The position numbers and the translations under genes are program-made. From positions 310,001 through 374,000 of the forward strand of contig NZ_CP047202.1 of NCBI RefSeq assembly GCF_030408715.1: 64,000 nucleotides of DNA. The letters run 5' to 3'. Source of the stretch: Corynebacterium confusum. GTDB taxonomy: Bacteria > Actinomycetota > Actinomycetes > Mycobacteriales > Mycobacteriaceae. The notes beneath the pieces are model-generated. The model was not told where the DNA came from. It saw only the letters and a list, made by a program, of their open reading frames with translations, and ran no database searches. Positions 63,816 through 64,000 of this stretch are shown here, in pieces. Each line of letters begins with the position of its first letter. The first letter of the stretch is position 1.

Positions 63816-63906
63816 TGTCTCCACACAGCGGCGGGGGAGAGGTCGCGCGCTAGAAACGGGTGTTTCGTTATCAACCGGCAATTGCTGGGTTGTAAGATGC
63901 TGTACC

Positions 63907-64000
63907 ATGCTGCCCAAATCCCGCATCATCTCCGTGATCGTTCTAGGCCTCGGCATCGCTTTGATCGCCGCGGGCGCGCTCGCGCCTGTCTTCCTAGACC
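63907..64000 (+). CDS. DUF3068 (PorA-family) protein, N-terminal part
   Basis: The window ends 31 codons into this gene. The visible part, MLPKSRIISVIVLGLGIALI followed by AAGALAPVFLD, is the N-terminal membrane helix typical of actinobacterial DUF3068 proteins, often labelled PorA-family. TAAGAT lies 8 bases before the ATG (leaderless pattern). Its location after rplL is common in corynebacteria. The rest is outside the window. Confidence 0.7.
   Translation, partial: MLPKSRIISVIVLGLGIALIAAGALAPVFLD

Noticed and set aside
1..64000. CRISPR arrays, insertion sequences, prophage or integrase genes
   Set aside because: No regularly spaced repeats, transposase motifs or integrase motifs were found; the acquired segments show only composition and gene content.

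Overview
The window is high-GC actinobacterial chromosome and almost certainly comes from a Corynebacterium. The evidence is gene order and content: senX3-regX3, a ppx homologue and proC, a BldC-like regulator with a 33-residue basic peptide gene, the heme genes hemA-hemC-hemD-hemB-hemE-hemY-hemL, a System II cytochrome c maturation cluster, scattered men genes with pimB' and a MenJ-type reductase, then secE-nusG-rplK-rplA and rplJ-rplL, ending in the start of a DUF3068 (PorA-family) gene. The species cannot be fixed from the sequence. No rRNA, CRISPR array, insertion sequence or prophage was seen.

Layout. 1-7.2 kb: phosphate-type two-component system, a polyphosphatase-family enzyme, proC, small regulators and a SerB-like phosphatase. 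7.4-22.4 kb: glutaredoxin-like protein and the heme pathway from glutamyl-tRNA to coproporphyrin(ogen). It is interrupted at about 18.0-19.7 kb by an AT-richer insert with a secreted phospholipase A2-like protein and a small membrane protein, followed by an SMR exporter under a guanidine-III riboswitch. 22.5-26.7 kb: thioredoxin-like lipoprotein, CcdA, ResB and CcsA. 26.7-29.7 kb: small regulators and membrane proteins, an AEC permease and menA. 29.9-34.1 kb: a manganese-type ABC transporter diverging from an MntR/DtxR-type regulator. 34.1-37.6 kb: aldo/keto reductase, menE and a junction of decayed genes. 37.6-41.7 kb: an iron-siderophore ABC transporter with a DtxR-box-like site, inserted between menE and menB. 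41.7-54.5 kb: menB, menC, a UvrA paralogue, menD, pimB', menG, menJ and a polyprenyl diphosphate synthase. 54.6-64 kb: four tRNAs, an M3 peptidase, secE-nusG, the L11-L1 and L10-L7/L12 operons with a leader attenuator, and an FAD oxidoreductase beside a photolyase remnant.

How it fits together. The heme, cytochrome c and menaquinone genes together supply the respiratory chain. Metal acquisition (Mn-type and siderophore transporters) sits beside them with its own metal-responsive control sites. Many genes begin 6-9 bases after a TANNNT box with no Shine-Dalgarno, the signature of leaderless mRNAs.

Most notable items: the guanidine-III riboswitch upstream of the SMR gene; the low-GC secreted phospholipase A2-like gene; at least three broken genes (3-hydroxyacyl-CoA dehydrogenase, photolyase, a secreted protein); a HemD fusion whose methyltransferase half has lost a key motif; and a 20-bp perfect hairpin that includes the CCA end of tRNA-Tyr.
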